A stretch of DNA of 64,000 bases from Paenibacillus sp. PAMC 26794 (GCF_000316035.1 NZ_ANHX01000004.1:310001-374000), one strand, 5' to 3'. Positions 40,724 through 50,893 are shown, counted from the first letter of the stretch. The notes: a model not told the origin generated them from the letters alone. A program made the numbers and translations.

Positions 40724-40748
40724 GAAAGCTCCGGAGACGGAGCTTTTG
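40724..40748 (+). terminator. Terminator of ccpA
   Basis: AAAGCTCC and GGAGCTTT around GGAGAC-type loop, followed by TG; a short T-run makes it moderate. Confidence 0.65.
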
Positions 40749-40789
40749 TGCTGAATGAGGTTAAAAGTGAAAACAGGAGGTATCGGAAG

Positions 40790-41485
40790 ATGCGTGAAAC
40801 GATTGGGATTATCGGAGCGATGGATGAAGAAGTCGAGCTTTTGCTGGCAGGTATGAAGCAGCTTGAGACGGTCAAACAAACCGGGATTACATACGTTGCA
40901 GGCGAGTGGCTGGGCAAGCAAATTGTCGTGTGCAAATCCGGCGTAGGTAAAGTAAATGCAGCGGTTACGACGCAGATCTTGATTGATCGTTTTCAGGTTA
41001 ATCGGATTATCTTCACAGGTGTTGCGGGTGCAGTTAACCCGGAGCTGAACATCGGAGATATGGTTATATCGTCTGTATGTGTTCAGCACGACATGGATGT
41101 AACGCCACTGGGGTTCGCACGCGGGGTTATTCCTTACCAGGAGACATCTGCATTTCCTGCCGAGGCTTCGCTTATTACACTGGCTGAAGAAGCGTGTAAA
41201 GCGCAGGGAGCCCATTACCTGATCGGTAAAGTGTTATCTGGAGACCAATTTATTGCGAATAAAGATACGGTTAACATGTTATATACCGAAATGGACGGTG
41301 CATGTGCCGAGATGGAAGGGGCAGCAGTTGCTCAGGTCTGTTACATGAATCGAGTACCATTTGTTGTCCTGCGTGGGATGTCAGATAAAGCGGATGGTTC
41401 GGCGCATGTTAACTTTGCTGAATTTACCGTGGAATCTTCTCAGCGTTCACATCGCATTGTGGAGCATATGTTAGAAAATATGTAA
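40790..41485 (+). CDS. mtnN: 5'-methylthioadenosine/S-adenosylhomocysteine nucleosidase
   Basis: A 231-residue MTAN that cleaves adenine from MTA, SAH and 5'-deoxyadenosine. It has IGIIGAMDEEVELL at the start (catalytic Glu), GVAGAVNPELNIGDMVIS, AEMEGAAVAQ and the catalytic Asp in RGMSDKAD. Length equals the common 230. AGGAGGT lies 8 bases before ATG 40790. Likely monocistronic with terminators on both sides. Confidence 0.97.
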   Translation: MRETIGIIGAMDEEVELLLAGMKQLETVKQTGITYVAGEWLGKQIVVCKSGVGKVNAAVTTQILIDRFQVNRIIFTGVAGAVNPELNIGDMVISSVCVQHDMDVTPLGFARGVIPYQETSAFPAEASLITLAEEACKAQGAHYLIGKVLSGDQFIANKDTVNMLYTEMDGACAEMEGAAVAQVCYMNRVPFVVLRGMSDKADGSAHVNFAEFTVESSQRSHRIVEHMLENM

Positions 41486-41498
41486 TGGCAGTAACTTG

Positions 41499-41563
41499 AA
41501 AAACCGCCTTTCGATTAGCTGTTCCATGAAGTATGGAGCAACGCTGCTGGAGGCGGTTTTTGT
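41499..41563 (+). terminator. Terminator of mtnN
   Basis: AAAAACCGCCT (41499-41509) pairs with AGGCGGTTTTT (41551-41561) with inner AGC/GCT pairing. Confidence 0.75.
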
Positions 41564-41594
41564 TATGTATATCGTTTTCGAACAAGTCATTGAA

Positions 41595-42227
41595 TTAATA
41601 CATGAACCGATGGCGGAAGCGCACACGATCGAACTGTTCTTCCGATGTTATGGGCACCTGACTTCCGATTCGTACCATCAAACAGTTTGCAGGATGTGAA
41701 CAGATTTCGGGGTCGTCTGTTGCATACCAGGTCATGTCGATTGTCTGCATCAGCCTCTCCATCATTTTGCGATAATCCCATACGTTTAGTCCGCTGCCCT
41801 TCAGATCCCAATGCCAATAATATTCTGTGGTGAAAATAATGTAGTTCTCCATATGTTTATCTTCTAGAGCCGTAAGCAACATTTCACGTCCAATGCCAAG
41901 CGAACGATAGTCGTCCGCAACCTCGATTGCCCCAAGCTCAATCAGATCAGTCATATTGCCCTCGGACCAGCGTTCACAATCATCTGCATAGTGAAAGGTT
42001 ACATAGCCGATAATCGTTTCATTTTCGTGTGCAATGATAATTCGTCCTTCAGGCAATGCTGCGATCTCTGCGAGAGCTTCCTGCTGCTCCGTTGGGCGCC
42101 GAAAGGCATCCAGATCCGGATGGAAGGCTAGACGGGTTATCTCATCGGCCTGCACGGGGCCTTCAATCGTAATTCGGTGGCCGGACTTGAAGATGGAACG
42201 CATATGATGTTCTTTGATATGTTCCAT
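41595..42227 (-). CDS. acuA: Protein acetyltransferase AcuA (acetyl-CoA synthetase regulator)
   Basis: A 210-residue GNAT, the same length as B. subtilis AcuA. AcuA acetylates the catalytic lysine of AcsA and switches it off. The opening EHHMRSIFKSGHRITIEGP and the acetyl-CoA loop DDYRSLGIGREMLL (about 108-121) are visible. It is divergent from acsA, with about 250 bp between holding a cre site. The acuB and acuC genes that follow acuA in B. subtilis are absent here. GAGGAG precedes the ATG at 8 bases. Confidence 0.95.
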   Translation of the reverse strand: MEHIKEHHMRSIFKSGHRITIEGPVQADEITRLAFHPDLDAFRRPTEQQEALAEIAALPEGRIIIAHENETIIGYVTFHYADDCERWSEGNMTDLIELGAIEVADDYRSLGIGREMLLTALEDKHMENYIIFTTEYYWHWDLKGSGLNVWDYRKMMERLMQTIDMTWYATDDPEICSHPANCLMVRIGSQVPITSEEQFDRVRFRHRFMY

Positions 42228-42265
42228 GGTTCATGCTCCTCTCTCCCCCTAAAATTGAAAAGCCA

Positions 42266-42295
42266 TAGACGACAATTGAAAAAATTTGCTATAAT
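42266..42295 (+). promoter_or_regulatory. Possible acsA promoter
   Basis: TAGACG (42266-42271), 18 bp, TATAAT (42290-42295). The -10 is perfect. The cre site lies about 90 bp downstream, so CcpA would act as a roadblock in the acsA leader. Confidence 0.45.
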
Positions 42296-42385
42296 TGCGT
42301 AGACAAAAAATGTTCACAATTCAATACAGTATAGTTAACATCTGTTTGGCCGAGCAAGTACATGATGAGAAGTTCTCTCTACTAA

Positions 42386-42399
42386 TGTAAGCGCTAACT
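42386..42399. promoter_or_regulatory. cre site (CcpA operator)
   Basis: TGTAAGCGCTAACT fits the cre consensus TGWAARCGYTWNCW at every position. It lies between divergent acuA and acsA, as in B. subtilis, where CcpA represses both. Confidence 0.85.
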
Positions 42400-42479
42400 G
42401 GAAGTTCAGTCAACACAAAGGCAATGAGAATTGACCCCTAACGGGAATCGAAATGTCGAGTTGAAGGAGGCTGGCAAGC

Positions 42480-44204
42480 ATGAGTCAAGCACATGGTGAG
42501 ATGCTGCAAACGGTTGTGTCTGAATCTAATCTGGGCGATTACACGGAGGCGAGAAGCCGGTTCGATTGGGAATCGGTGGAAAAGCACTTTACGTGGCACG
42601 CCAGCGGAAAAGTAAACATGGCGCATGAAGCGATTGATCGTCATGTACTGGAAGGAAGGGGCGGGAAAACCGCTTTATTGTATAGCGATGCTTCACGCGA
42701 AGAGGCCTATACTTTTGCTGATCTGAGTGAACAGTCGAGTCGGTTCGGGAACGTTCTCCGCAAATATGGCATAGCCAAAGGGGAACGAGTGTTTATTTTT
42801 ATGCCTCGAAGTCCTGAGCTGTATTTTAGTCTTCTGGGCATATTGAAAGCTGGAGCTATCGCGGGCCCTTTGTTCGAAGCTTTTATGGAAACGGCTGTGA
42901 AGGATCGGCTGGAGGATAGCGGAGCAGTAGCACTCGTCACCACTCCGGAATTACTGAAACGCATCAAACGTTCCGAATTGCCCGAACTCAAACATATATT
43001 TATCGTGGGTGGGGGCGTGCAGACTGAAGAAGGACTCATCGATTTTGATGCAGAGATGTCTGCCGCTTCGGATGAGATGGAAGTAGAGTGGCTGAATCGT
43101 GAGGATGGTTTGCTTATTCATTATACCTCAGGCTCTACGGGTAAACCCAAAGGGGTGTATCATGTTCAAAATGCCATGATTCAGCACTATTATACAGGTA
43201 AGGTTGTCTTGGATTTACGCGAGGATGATGTATACTGGTGCACTGCTGACCCTGGTTGGGTGACAGGCACCTCTTACGGTATCTTTGCTCCATGGCTCAA
43301 CGGAGTGACCAATGTGATACGGGGTGGCCGGTTCAGTCCTCAAGATTGGTACAGCACCATCCAGAAAAACAAAGTCACGATCTGGTACAGTGCACCAACG
43401 GCCTTTCGTATGCTGATGGGAGCGGGAGAAGAGACCATCGCCCAGTTTGATCTGAGCAGTCTGCGTCATGTCATGTCTGTCGGTGAACCGCTCAATCCGG
43501 AGGTTGTTCGTTGGGGATGGAAAGCTTATGGTCAACGAATTCATGATACATGGTGGATGACGGAAACAGGCGCTCAGCTGATCTGTAACTATCCCGGAAT
43601 GCCGATCAAGCCTGGCTCCATGGGACGTCCGTTGCCTGGAATCGAAGCAGCCATTATTGATGATCGCGGGCAGGAATTGCCGCCATACAGTATGGGTAAT
43701 CTGGCCATACGGGCACCTTGGCCATCCATGATGGCGAAGATCTGGAATAACCCTGTGAAATACGAGGAGTATTTCAGGCTTACGGGCTGGTATGTATCCG
43801 GTGACTCCGCTTATATGGATGAAGAAGGATATTTCTGGTTCCAGGGACGTATTGATGATGTGATTAATTCGTCAGGCGAGCGTATCGGACCCTTTGAGGT
43901 GGAGAGCAAGCTCGTGGAGCATCCTGCGGTAGCAGAGGCGGGTGTAATCGGTAAGCCGGATGTGACACGTGGGGAGATCATCAAGGCCTTTGTAGCGCTT
44001 CGTGAAGGATATGAGGCGACACCGGAGCTGAAAGAAGAGATCTATCGTTTTGTCAAAGAGGGCCTGTCTGCCCACGCTGCTCCGCGTGAGATTGAGTTCA
44101 AAGATAAACTGCCTAAGACACGTTCCGGCAAGATCATGCGCCGTGTCCTGAAAGCCTGGGAGCTTGATCTGCCAACAGGAGATCTATCCACCATTGAAGA
44201 CTAA
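42480..44204 (+). CDS. acsA: Acetyl-CoA synthetase
   Basis: A 574-residue ANL-superfamily ligase: acetate plus ATP plus CoA to acetyl-CoA via acetyl-AMP. Motifs are YTSGSTGKPKGVYH (P-loop-like), DTWWMTETG, GDSAYMDEEGYFWFQGR and the hinge, then K551 in KTRSGKIMRR, the lysine that AcuA would acetylate. The size matches the short Bacillus-type AcsA. GGAGG lies 9 bases before the ATG. Confidence 0.97.
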   Translation: MSQAHGEMLQTVVSESNLGDYTEARSRFDWESVEKHFTWHASGKVNMAHEAIDRHVLEGRGGKTALLYSDASREEAYTFADLSEQSSRFGNVLRKYGIAKGERVFIFMPRSPELYFSLLGILKAGAIAGPLFEAFMETAVKDRLEDSGAVALVTTPELLKRIKRSELPELKHIFIVGGGVQTEEGLIDFDAEMSAASDEMEVEWLNREDGLLIHYTSGSTGKPKGVYHVQNAMIQHYYTGKVVLDLREDDVYWCTADPGWVTGTSYGIFAPWLNGVTNVIRGGRFSPQDWYSTIQKNKVTIWYSAPTAFRMLMGAGEETIAQFDLSSLRHVMSVGEPLNPEVVRWGWKAYGQRIHDTWWMTETGAQLICNYPGMPIKPGSMGRPLPGIEAAIIDDRGQELPPYSMGNLAIRAPWPSMMAKIWNNPVKYEEYFRLTGWYVSGDSAYMDEEGYFWFQGRIDDVINSSGERIGPFEVESKLVEHPAVAEAGVIGKPDVTRGEIIKAFVALREGYEATPELKEEIYRFVKEGLSAHAAPREIEFKDKLPKTRSGKIMRRVLKAWELDLPTGDLSTIED

Positions 44205-44323
44205 CGCGACAGTGCTAGGATCATCAATGTGTCGGTATCAATGCCGATACATTGAGTAGTGGGGAAGAAGTTAATATTCTGCGATTCCAAATACAGTGAC
44301 TCTACCCATTAAAATGGATTGTA

Positions 44324-44365
44324 AAAGCCTGCTTTATGCCAATGGCATGAAGCAGGCTTTTTTAG
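44324..44365 (+). terminator. Terminator of acsA
   Basis: AAAGCCTGCTT-ATGCC and GGCAT-AGCAGGCTTT, then TTTTT. Confidence 0.9.
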
Positions 44366-44384
44366 CTGTTGCCTGCTGCACATG

Positions 44385-44430
44385 CAAATAAAAAGCCGCA
44401 CCCTCAGATACGGTCTGAGAATGCGGCTTG
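44385..44430 (-). terminator. Terminator of the PBP gene
   Basis: On the minus strand AAGCCGCATTCTCAGA pairs with TCTGAGGGTGCGGCTT, followed by TTTATT. Confidence 0.9.
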
Positions 44431-44451
44431 TTTTGGATCGCTATGCCTGAA

Positions 44452-47400
44452 TCAGGGTTGAAAATGTATGGCTGCAGAAGGTTCGGATTCACCCGCACTG
44501 TTACTGGCAGATACCTTGAACCATCCACTGGTAGATGCGGGTACTCCATAATCCATGGTATTTCCCGCTGTTGTTCCAATTTTGGTGTAAGGAGCTGAGC
44601 CTGTTTCACTGTAATATACAGCATAACTATCTGCGTTTGGAGTTGACGCCCATTGAATACGCAGTCCTTGAGAGAGGGCAGATACGCTGACTTGACCAGG
44701 TGTGCCTGGGGCTGTCGTTGTTGTATTATCGGTCTGCGTTTCTCCCGGCGTAATGACTGTACCTGGAACTTCAATCGGCTCATTAATCTCTTCTTCCACA
44801 GGAGGAGCTACACCAGCACTATTTACTGTAGCGCTAGGAGCAGACTCTCTGCCGGCAACATCCACTGCGGTTACATAGAAGGCGAAGTTGCCACCTTGCG
44901 CTGCATATGCAGAGAATGATCTGGATTCACCAGTCAGGACAACTTGACCCTGGTTCTGGAATCCTCCACCGTTTACAGAACGGTACAGACGATAACCAAC
45001 GACATCATTTTCAGGTGTCGCATTAAATGTAATTACAGCTCTGTCACCTGAGGTTGAGATGCGTACGTTGCTTGGTGCATCAGGAGATTTGCCGTTATCT
45101 GTCCTTGGATCAATCTGTGTTGGCATGTCTGCATCAGCATCTTCAGGAAGGTAATAAGCAAGTGACTCATGTCGACTCATACGTGAGAATGCATTTTGCA
45201 ATTCCTTGATGAGATCCGAGATTGGCTTTTTACGCTTGATTACTGTTTTTTCCTTCAACATGTCCGAAGGTGTTCCGTCACGCGGAATATAGTTTACACC
45301 ATTGTAAGTAATGTACCTGGCTTTGGCGACACCGTCATCGCTATCCTTCGGAACAAACTTGCTGTTGAAAATATCCGTAACAAACTTGTCAGTCATGGAT
45401 GTTGGCAACTTGCCACTGTATGCCGACACCGTGCGCGTTTCGATGCCAGATGGTTTTTTGAACGAATCTGTAACGAACAGATCTTTTTGCGTATCGATCA
45501 CTTCGTTCAGGATTTTCGACCACAGTTGCTGCGCACGTTTTCTCTGTGATTTACTTTCCAGCGTATTCACCGGCTGTTTGTATCCAACCCACACGCCAAG
45601 TGTGACATCTGGTGTATAACCTTCAAACCAGACATCTGCGTAGTTTTGAGTGGAACCCGTTTTACCTACGATTGGAACACTCTTGGAATATTTGTAATTT
45701 TCACGTACTTTATCTGCCGTTCCTTCTGTAATAACGGTCCGCAGCATATCGGTCATCAGGTATGCTGTCTGCTCCGAGAAGGCTTGGACAGGTTCGGTAT
45801 CATGTTTATAAACGATGTTTCCTTTGGAATCTACAATTTTGCTAATCATGTAAGAATCGTTATATACACCATTATTGGCGATAGCACCATAGGCACTGGT
45901 TAATTCTTCAACGGTTACACCGTATTGGAGACCTCCGAGAACACCGGTCTGAGCTTGATAGTCTTCCTTCTGAATGGTGGTAATCCCCAGTTTCTTGGCG
46001 AAGGTCCAAGCCTTCTCGATCCCTACTTCTTCATTGAACAACTTCAGAGCCGGTATATTAAGAGAATAATTAAGTGCTCTGCGGGCAGTGACCAGTCCCT
46101 GATACCGGTTGTTGGCATTCTTGGCAATGTGGTAGCCGCTCGGACCATTTTTGAGAATGATCGGTGAGTCATCAATAATAGAAGCAGGTTGGACCAGACC
46201 CTCATCCAGAGCTGGCAGATAAGCTGCAATAGGTTTCATCGTTGAACCGGGCTGACGTACCATCTGTGTTGCATAGTTCATCTGTTCGTCCTGGAAATCC
46301 CGACCCTCAATCATACCTAGAATTGCACCGGTTTTGTGATTAATCAGCATAGCAGCAGTTTGTTCTTTTCCTTTGACAGGATCATCAGCTGAGAAATTGC
46401 TGTCATCTTCCGCAATGGTACGCATCGTTTTGTAGATACTTTTGTTGATGGTCGTGTATATACGATATCCACCTGTCCGCAGTTGCGTCTGAGCTTCCTC
46501 TAATAATGCACTGCTTTCCTTCTGAGGTGTGTCTGCATCCGTAGCTTTGTCTGTAGATTCAGCTGTGTCGGAATTCAACTGTTTCATCAAAATCTGTGCA
46601 GCTTGTCGTTCCGTTTCCATCATAAGATATGGATAAGTGTTGTAAGCCTTGATGGTCTTCGGAGCGAGTGAGCTTTTGATATCAAAAGCAAGAGCTTCGT
46701 CATACTCGGACTGATTGATTTTGCCCAGTTCAAGCATACGGCGCAGTACCAGATGCTGACGGTTGATTGCGCGGTCAAAATTCTCCTCTACAAAATCACC
46801 TTTACCGTTAAAAGCGGAGTAAGAGGAGGGGAGTTGTGGCAATCCAGCAAGATAAGCAGCTTGAGCGATGTTGATTTTTTCCAGATCGTTAATATTGAAC
46901 AATCCTTTGGCGGCCGCTTTGATTCCGTAAACGTTGTATCCGCTGGAACCATTACCAAAAGGAACTTTGTTCAGATAGGCTGTCATGATCTCGTCTTTGG
47001 TCAGGAAACGTTCGAGTCGGAGTGAGAGCAAAATTTCTTTCACTTTCCGATCTTCCGTGCGATCCAGATTCAAAAACACACGACGCGCCAATTGCTGAGT
47101 CAGTGTACTACCGCCGGTTTGTACTGATTCTTTCAGCACTTTCTGTTTCACGGCACGTAGGGTTCCGCTCATGTCTACACCTTTATGTTCGTAAAAATGA
47201 TTGTCTTCAATCGAAATGACAGCATCAATAACCTTTTGTGGGATCTGGTCCGTAGTGACCGGACGCCTGTCTTCTTCCGTACGTAGTTGACCGATCGGAC
47301 TGCCGTCGGCAAAGTAAGCAAAGCCTGTGATGGAGTTTTCGCTGACTTTTTGTTCAATCAGGGCCCTTGAACGGACAGGCTCGTCTTTCACAATGGAACT

Positions 47401-47547
47401 GACGTATCCCATCAAAGCACCGCCTACAAATAGTACCCCCATAAATCCAAGGACAACCATCCATTTGACGAAACTTCCCAGTCTGCGGGCAAAACTGCGT
47501 TTGCGTACAGGCTGTTCATCGGGCTTTTTCTTATTAACATCAACCAT
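44452..47547 (-). CDS. Class A penicillin-binding protein (PBP1A type) with two C-terminal FN3 domains
   Basis: A 1031-residue bifunctional peptidoglycan synthase. A cytoplasmic basic tail and one membrane helix (about 29-50) precede the GT51 glycosyltransferase (catalytic E114 in EDNHFYEH; GGSTLTQQLAR). The transpeptidase has S435-T-M-K438, SLN 495-497 and KTGS 629-632. Two fibronectin type III-like repeats (about 828-912 and 945-1031) follow, divided by a Thr/Pro linker. FN3 tails are known on some Bacillota PBPs and probably contact the wall. AAGGAGG precedes ATG 47547. Confidence 0.96.
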   Translation of the reverse strand: MVDVNKKKPDEQPVRKRSFARRLGSFVKWMVVLGFMGVLFVGGALMGYVSSIVKDEPVRSRALIEQKVSENSITGFAYFADGSPIGQLRTEEDRRPVTTDQIPQKVIDAVISIEDNHFYEHKGVDMSGTLRAVKQKVLKESVQTGGSTLTQQLARRVFLNLDRTEDRKVKEILLSLRLERFLTKDEIMTAYLNKVPFGNGSSGYNVYGIKAAAKGLFNINDLEKINIAQAAYLAGLPQLPSSYSAFNGKGDFVEENFDRAINRQHLVLRRMLELGKINQSEYDEALAFDIKSSLAPKTIKAYNTYPYLMMETERQAAQILMKQLNSDTAESTDKATDADTPQKESSALLEEAQTQLRTGGYRIYTTINKSIYKTMRTIAEDDSNFSADDPVKGKEQTAAMLINHKTGAILGMIEGRDFQDEQMNYATQMVRQPGSTMKPIAAYLPALDEGLVQPASIIDDSPIILKNGPSGYHIAKNANNRYQGLVTARRALNYSLNIPALKLFNEEVGIEKAWTFAKKLGITTIQKEDYQAQTGVLGGLQYGVTVEELTSAYGAIANNGVYNDSYMISKIVDSKGNIVYKHDTEPVQAFSEQTAYLMTDMLRTVITEGTADKVRENYKYSKSVPIVGKTGSTQNYADVWFEGYTPDVTLGVWVGYKQPVNTLESKSQRKRAQQLWSKILNEVIDTQKDLFVTDSFKKPSGIETRTVSAYSGKLPTSMTDKFVTDIFNSKFVPKDSDDGVAKARYITYNGVNYIPRDGTPSDMLKEKTVIKRKKPISDLIKELQNAFSRMSRHESLAYYLPEDADADMPTQIDPRTDNGKSPDAPSNVRISTSGDRAVITFNATPENDVVGYRLYRSVNGGGFQNQGQVVLTGESRSFSAYAAQGGNFAFYVTAVDVAGRESAPSATVNSAGVAPPVEEEINEPIEVPGTVITPGETQTDNTTTTAPGTPGQVSVSALSQGLRIQWASTPNADSYAVYYSETGSAPYTKIGTTAGNTMDYGVPASTSGWFKVSASNSAGESEPSAAIHFQP

Positions 47548-47701
47548 TCAGTGTCTTCCTCCTTTTAACAGCACTTATTATAGCATAAAAAGGCGGGTTT
47601 GCATGCCTGAGAAATACAAGTAATGGTCGAAATTTGCCATTCTGCCATGCGTTATGTTATATATCATGCGATATTGAAGCACATTTCATGAGTTGTAAGC
47701 C

Positions 47702-47746
47702 AAAATAAGCAGGCCACCTCCATGCTGAGGTGCATAGGGTGGCCTA
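47702..47746 (-). terminator. Terminator of the chemoreceptor gene
   Basis: On the minus strand AGGCCACC and GGTGGCCT enclose a partly paired loop, then CTTATTTTG. Confidence 0.6.
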
Positions 47747-47776
47747 AATGATGTGTCGTATTGGAGGTCTTCTACA

Positions 47777-49882
47777 TTAGGTTTTGAATCGTTGAATCAG
47801 CTCTAATAGTTCCTGGGTAAGATTAGCCAGTGAGGCAGATGCCGCCGTAATCTCTTCCATGGATGCGAGTTGTTCTTCAGAGGCAGAGGCAACACGAGTT
47901 GCGTGATCTGCTGTCTCATGACCAATGGTTTTGAGTTGCGCTAACGTGGCATCAACCTGTTGTGATCCAGCTGACATCTGCTGCGCAATGGCTGAGACAT
48001 GCTCAATCTGCTCATTAACATCTGTAATCTGTGATGAAATCGAGAGGAATAGTTTACCACTCTCATTAATCACTTCCGCTATATGGCTCACCTGGGCATT
48101 CCCATGTTCCATATTTTCAACGAGAGAAAGGACCTCTTGCTGAACGCTATGAATTAACGCTGCAATCTGTGCTGCTGATACTCTGGATTGTTCAGCCAGA
48201 TTACGAATCTCAGAAGCAACAACACCGAACCCGCGCCCGTGTTCACCTGCTCGCGATGCTTCAATGGAAGCATTAAGGGCAAGTAGGTTGGTTTGACGGC
48301 TAACTTCCGTGATCATGCCTGTAATATGGCCAATCTCTTCCGAACGTTGGCGGAAATTCTCCAGTGCGGTCATCGACGTCTGCACAGAAGAAGTGGCACT
48401 ATCGACCATACGCATAGCGGACTGAATCTTATCAGTTCCGATGGTTGTTCGTTCGGCCACAGTTCGCGATGAATCGGATACATCGGAGGCGGCCTTTGCA
48501 ATTCTTCCGATCCCTGCAGATATTTCATTCATGGAACGGGAGGACTCTTGCAGCTCCTGCACCTGTTTACCTGCTTTATCTGCAAGTTCGACTCCTGTTA
48601 ATGCAATCAGTTCGGCTGCTTTACCTGTTTCTTCGGCACCTGCGGTCAACTGTTGAGAGGTGGAGCCGACAGATAAAGCATGTTCGGATATAACCGATAT
48701 GGTATGACGCAGTGTATCCATCATCTGATTCATATGACCCGCCATGATGCCAAATTCATCTTTGGATCGTACAGGTAACTTTTGTGTCAAATCTCCGCCA
48801 GCCAGCTGTCCAGCGACGATATTGACTTGATTCAACTGTCTAACAATGGAGACGATGGTGTAGGTAACCACACCTGCAAGCAGAAGTACTGCCAGTGCGG
48901 CAATCAGTATGGACCAGTTCAAGCTGTCATAAAAGGGTTGAAGGATATGGCTCTTTGGCAGCGCCGATACAAGGTACCAGTTTGAATCTGTTCCTTGTAA
49001 CTTGGCAGGCTCGGCAATAAACAGTTCTTCCCCTACTTCAGGGTCTGTAGCGTAAAACTGAGACTCACCAGATTGTATACGCTGAATGATCGTCTTCATC
49101 TCAGATGGAATTACGGCTCCTTCATGAGCCAGTTCCGGTTTGGAGCCGTGTGCAGCAATCTGTCCTTCACTAGTAATAAGCATGGCATAACCTTGATCCG
49201 GATTAAGTGATGCTATATTTTGCTGAAAACGATCAATGGTAAAGTCGGCCCCAACAATGCCCAAGAATTTTTTGTTTTCATCTAATAGAGGGAGGACAAT
49301 CGAAACGAGTAGTGTTTCTTTTCCACCAACCGTATAGGTAACAGGCTCGGACCAATAGATGGATTTGGTTTTCTTTGGCTGCTGATAGTAAGTACTAGTT
49401 TCACCGCTTCCCTCATAAGTAGGCATAGGCTCAAAATGCAGGGAGTTGCCATCGCGTATAACGTATGGAACGAATCGACCCGTAGCATCATCATATTCTT
49501 TTTTGTTGACGTGCTCCGCATCGTTTCCATCAAAGGCGTCAGGTTCCCAGCCCGTATAAAAGCCAAAAACTTTCTCGTCCTTTTTCAGATACTGTTCAAG
49601 GAGTCTAACGACTTCTTCGCGGTTGAGTGATCCGTTCTGAGCGGCATCCAATAACGTGGTACTCATGGTGTCCAACGTGTTTTTCACCTGATTAATGTCA
49701 GTCATAAACTCATTTGTAGCCCGGTTTGCTGCCTGTCCAGCAACGGTTTCGCCGTACTGGAGGCTTTTGTCGTAAATGGATTTGGTATTAAATGCAATCA
49801 GGGCTCCAATACAACAGAGTAATACGATCCCGAGTAAAAGTCCAAGCTTAACAGCGAGCTTGCGATTGCGAAAAAAATGCAT
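47777..49882 (-). CDS. Methyl-accepting chemotaxis protein with double-Cache sensor
   Basis: A 701-residue chemoreceptor. TM1 (about 11-32) and TM2 (about 325-350, ILIAALAVLLLAGVVTYTIV) bracket an extracytoplasmic dCache-like domain (FGFYTGWEPDAFDG, YWSEPVTYTVGG, GIVGADFTIDRF). HAMP follows (about 351-405, LAGGDLTQKLPVRSKDEFG), then the coiled-coil signalling domain with the hairpin tip EVSRQTNLLALNASIEASRAGE. It should control CheA at the membrane. The ligand is unknown; dCache receptors often bind amino acids. No che genes adjoin it. Confidence 0.95.
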   Translation of the reverse strand: MHFFRNRKLAVKLGLLLGIVLLCCIGALIAFNTKSIYDKSLQYGETVAGQAANRATNEFMTDINQVKNTLDTMSTTLLDAAQNGSLNREEVVRLLEQYLKKDEKVFGFYTGWEPDAFDGNDAEHVNKKEYDDATGRFVPYVIRDGNSLHFEPMPTYEGSGETSTYYQQPKKTKSIYWSEPVTYTVGGKETLLVSIVLPLLDENKKFLGIVGADFTIDRFQQNIASLNPDQGYAMLITSEGQIAAHGSKPELAHEGAVIPSEMKTIIQRIQSGESQFYATDPEVGEELFIAEPAKLQGTDSNWYLVSALPKSHILQPFYDSLNWSILIAALAVLLLAGVVTYTIVSIVRQLNQVNIVAGQLAGGDLTQKLPVRSKDEFGIMAGHMNQMMDTLRHTISVISEHALSVGSTSQQLTAGAEETGKAAELIALTGVELADKAGKQVQELQESSRSMNEISAGIGRIAKAASDVSDSSRTVAERTTIGTDKIQSAMRMVDSATSSVQTSMTALENFRQRSEEIGHITGMITEVSRQTNLLALNASIEASRAGEHGRGFGVVASEIRNLAEQSRVSAAQIAALIHSVQQEVLSLVENMEHGNAQVSHIAEVINESGKLFLSISSQITDVNEQIEHVSAIAQQMSAGSQQVDATLAQLKTIGHETADHATRVASASEEQLASMEEITAASASLANLTQELLELIQRFKT

Positions 49883-50002
49883 GTTTTAATCCCCCTCGAT
49901 GTCATTCTTGTGATGTTATACGGATGTGTGCTTCTCCTGAAGGGAGTCTATATTTTATATCGTTATTTACGTTCCTATAATGAAGATAATTAAAAAAAGC
50001 AT

Positions 50003-50039
50003 AGAAAAACAGCTGCCGAGAAAATCTCGACAGCTGTTT
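50003..50039 (-). terminator. Terminator of rpsD
   Basis: On the minus strand AACAGCTGTCGAG and CTCGGCAGCTGTT around ATTTT, then TTTC. Confidence 0.9.
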
Positions 50040-50068
50040 GAAGTGAAACTTTAATGTGATTGCAACGA

Positions 50069-50668
50069 TTAACGGTTGTAGAACTCGACGATTTGTTTTT
50101 CATCGATGTCTTGGGACAATTCAGCACGCTCAGGCAAGCGGATGAATTTACCTTCTACAGCTGCTTCGTTGTATTCAACGTATGCTGGAAGATGCGAACG
50201 GCCTTCCAAAGCTTCTTTAATGGAAGAAAGAGCGCGGCTCTTCTCACGCAAGCCGATTACATCGCCAGTGCTTACTTGGTAAGAAGCGATATCGACTTTT
50301 TTGCCGTTTACAGTTACGTGACCGTGTGCTACCAACTGACGCGCTCCAGCGCGGGAGTTAGCGAACCCAAGGCGGTAAACGAGGTTGTCAAGGCGGCACT
50401 CAAGCAAGAACATGAAGTTCTCACCGGCAATACCTTGCATTTTTTGAGCTTTAGAGAACAGTGTGCGGAATTGCTTCTCGCCCAAACCGTACATGTGGCG
50501 CAATTTTTGTTTTTCTTGCAATTGCATACCGTAGTTGCTGATTTTTCTGCGTTGGTTAGCTCCGTGCTGACCTGGAGGGAAAGGGCGTTTCAATTCTTTG
50601 CCTGTTCCGCTAAGGGAAATGCCGAGGCGACGGCTCAATTTAAATTTAGGACCAGTGTAACGTGCCAT
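50069..50668 (-). CDS. rpsD: 30S ribosomal protein S4
   Basis: A 199-residue S4 that binds 16S rRNA early in 30S assembly. It has [17 protein letters not shown] at the start, [29 protein letters not shown] and the S4 RNA-binding domain [20 protein letters not shown], followed by [11 protein letters not shown]. It is a stand-alone gene as in B. subtilis, with a long leader. AAAGGAGC lies before the ATG. Confidence 0.99.
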   Translation of the reverse strand: MARYTGPKFKLSRRLGISLSGTGKELKRPFPPGQHGANQRRKISNYGMQLQEKQKLRHMYGLGEKQFRTLFSKAQKMQGIAGENFMFLLECRLDNLVYRLGFANSRAGARQLVAHGHVTVNGKKVDIASYQVSTGDVIGLREKSRALSSIKEALEGRSHLPAYVEYNEAAVEGKFIRLPERAELSQDIDEKQIVEFYNR

Positions 50669-50893
50669 GTTTAAAGTAGCTCCTTTTTAGTTAAAGTTCA
50701 TATTAGGGCTCTGTTTGCGCTCCAATTTGTTGATGCGGGCTTGGCCACGCATAGAACGATCAGGAAAGTTCAGCCGCTGTCCTGAAAGCAACAAAAAGAA
50801 TGAGGGTGACACAACCGGTAATGCCCAAATTTAAAGACCCATTAGTAGTCTTCATCAACAATTTATATTACAGTTTATGAGAAACAAAGTCAA
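50669..50893 (-). promoter_or_regulatory. rpsD promoter and long leader (possible S4 autoregulatory RNA)
   Basis: On the minus strand the promoter is TTGACT (50893-50888), 17 bp, TAATAT (50870-50865). Transcription from about 50858 gives a leader of about 190 nt before the ATG. B. subtilis rpsD is autoregulated by S4 binding its leader, so the same is inferred here. The wider gene-free span is 50669-51133; the right part holds the inverted repeat at 51045-51077. Confidence 0.6.

Noticed and set aside
50060..50674. A 204-codon plus-strand frame opposite rpsD
   Set aside because: Antisense shadow of ribosomal protein S4.
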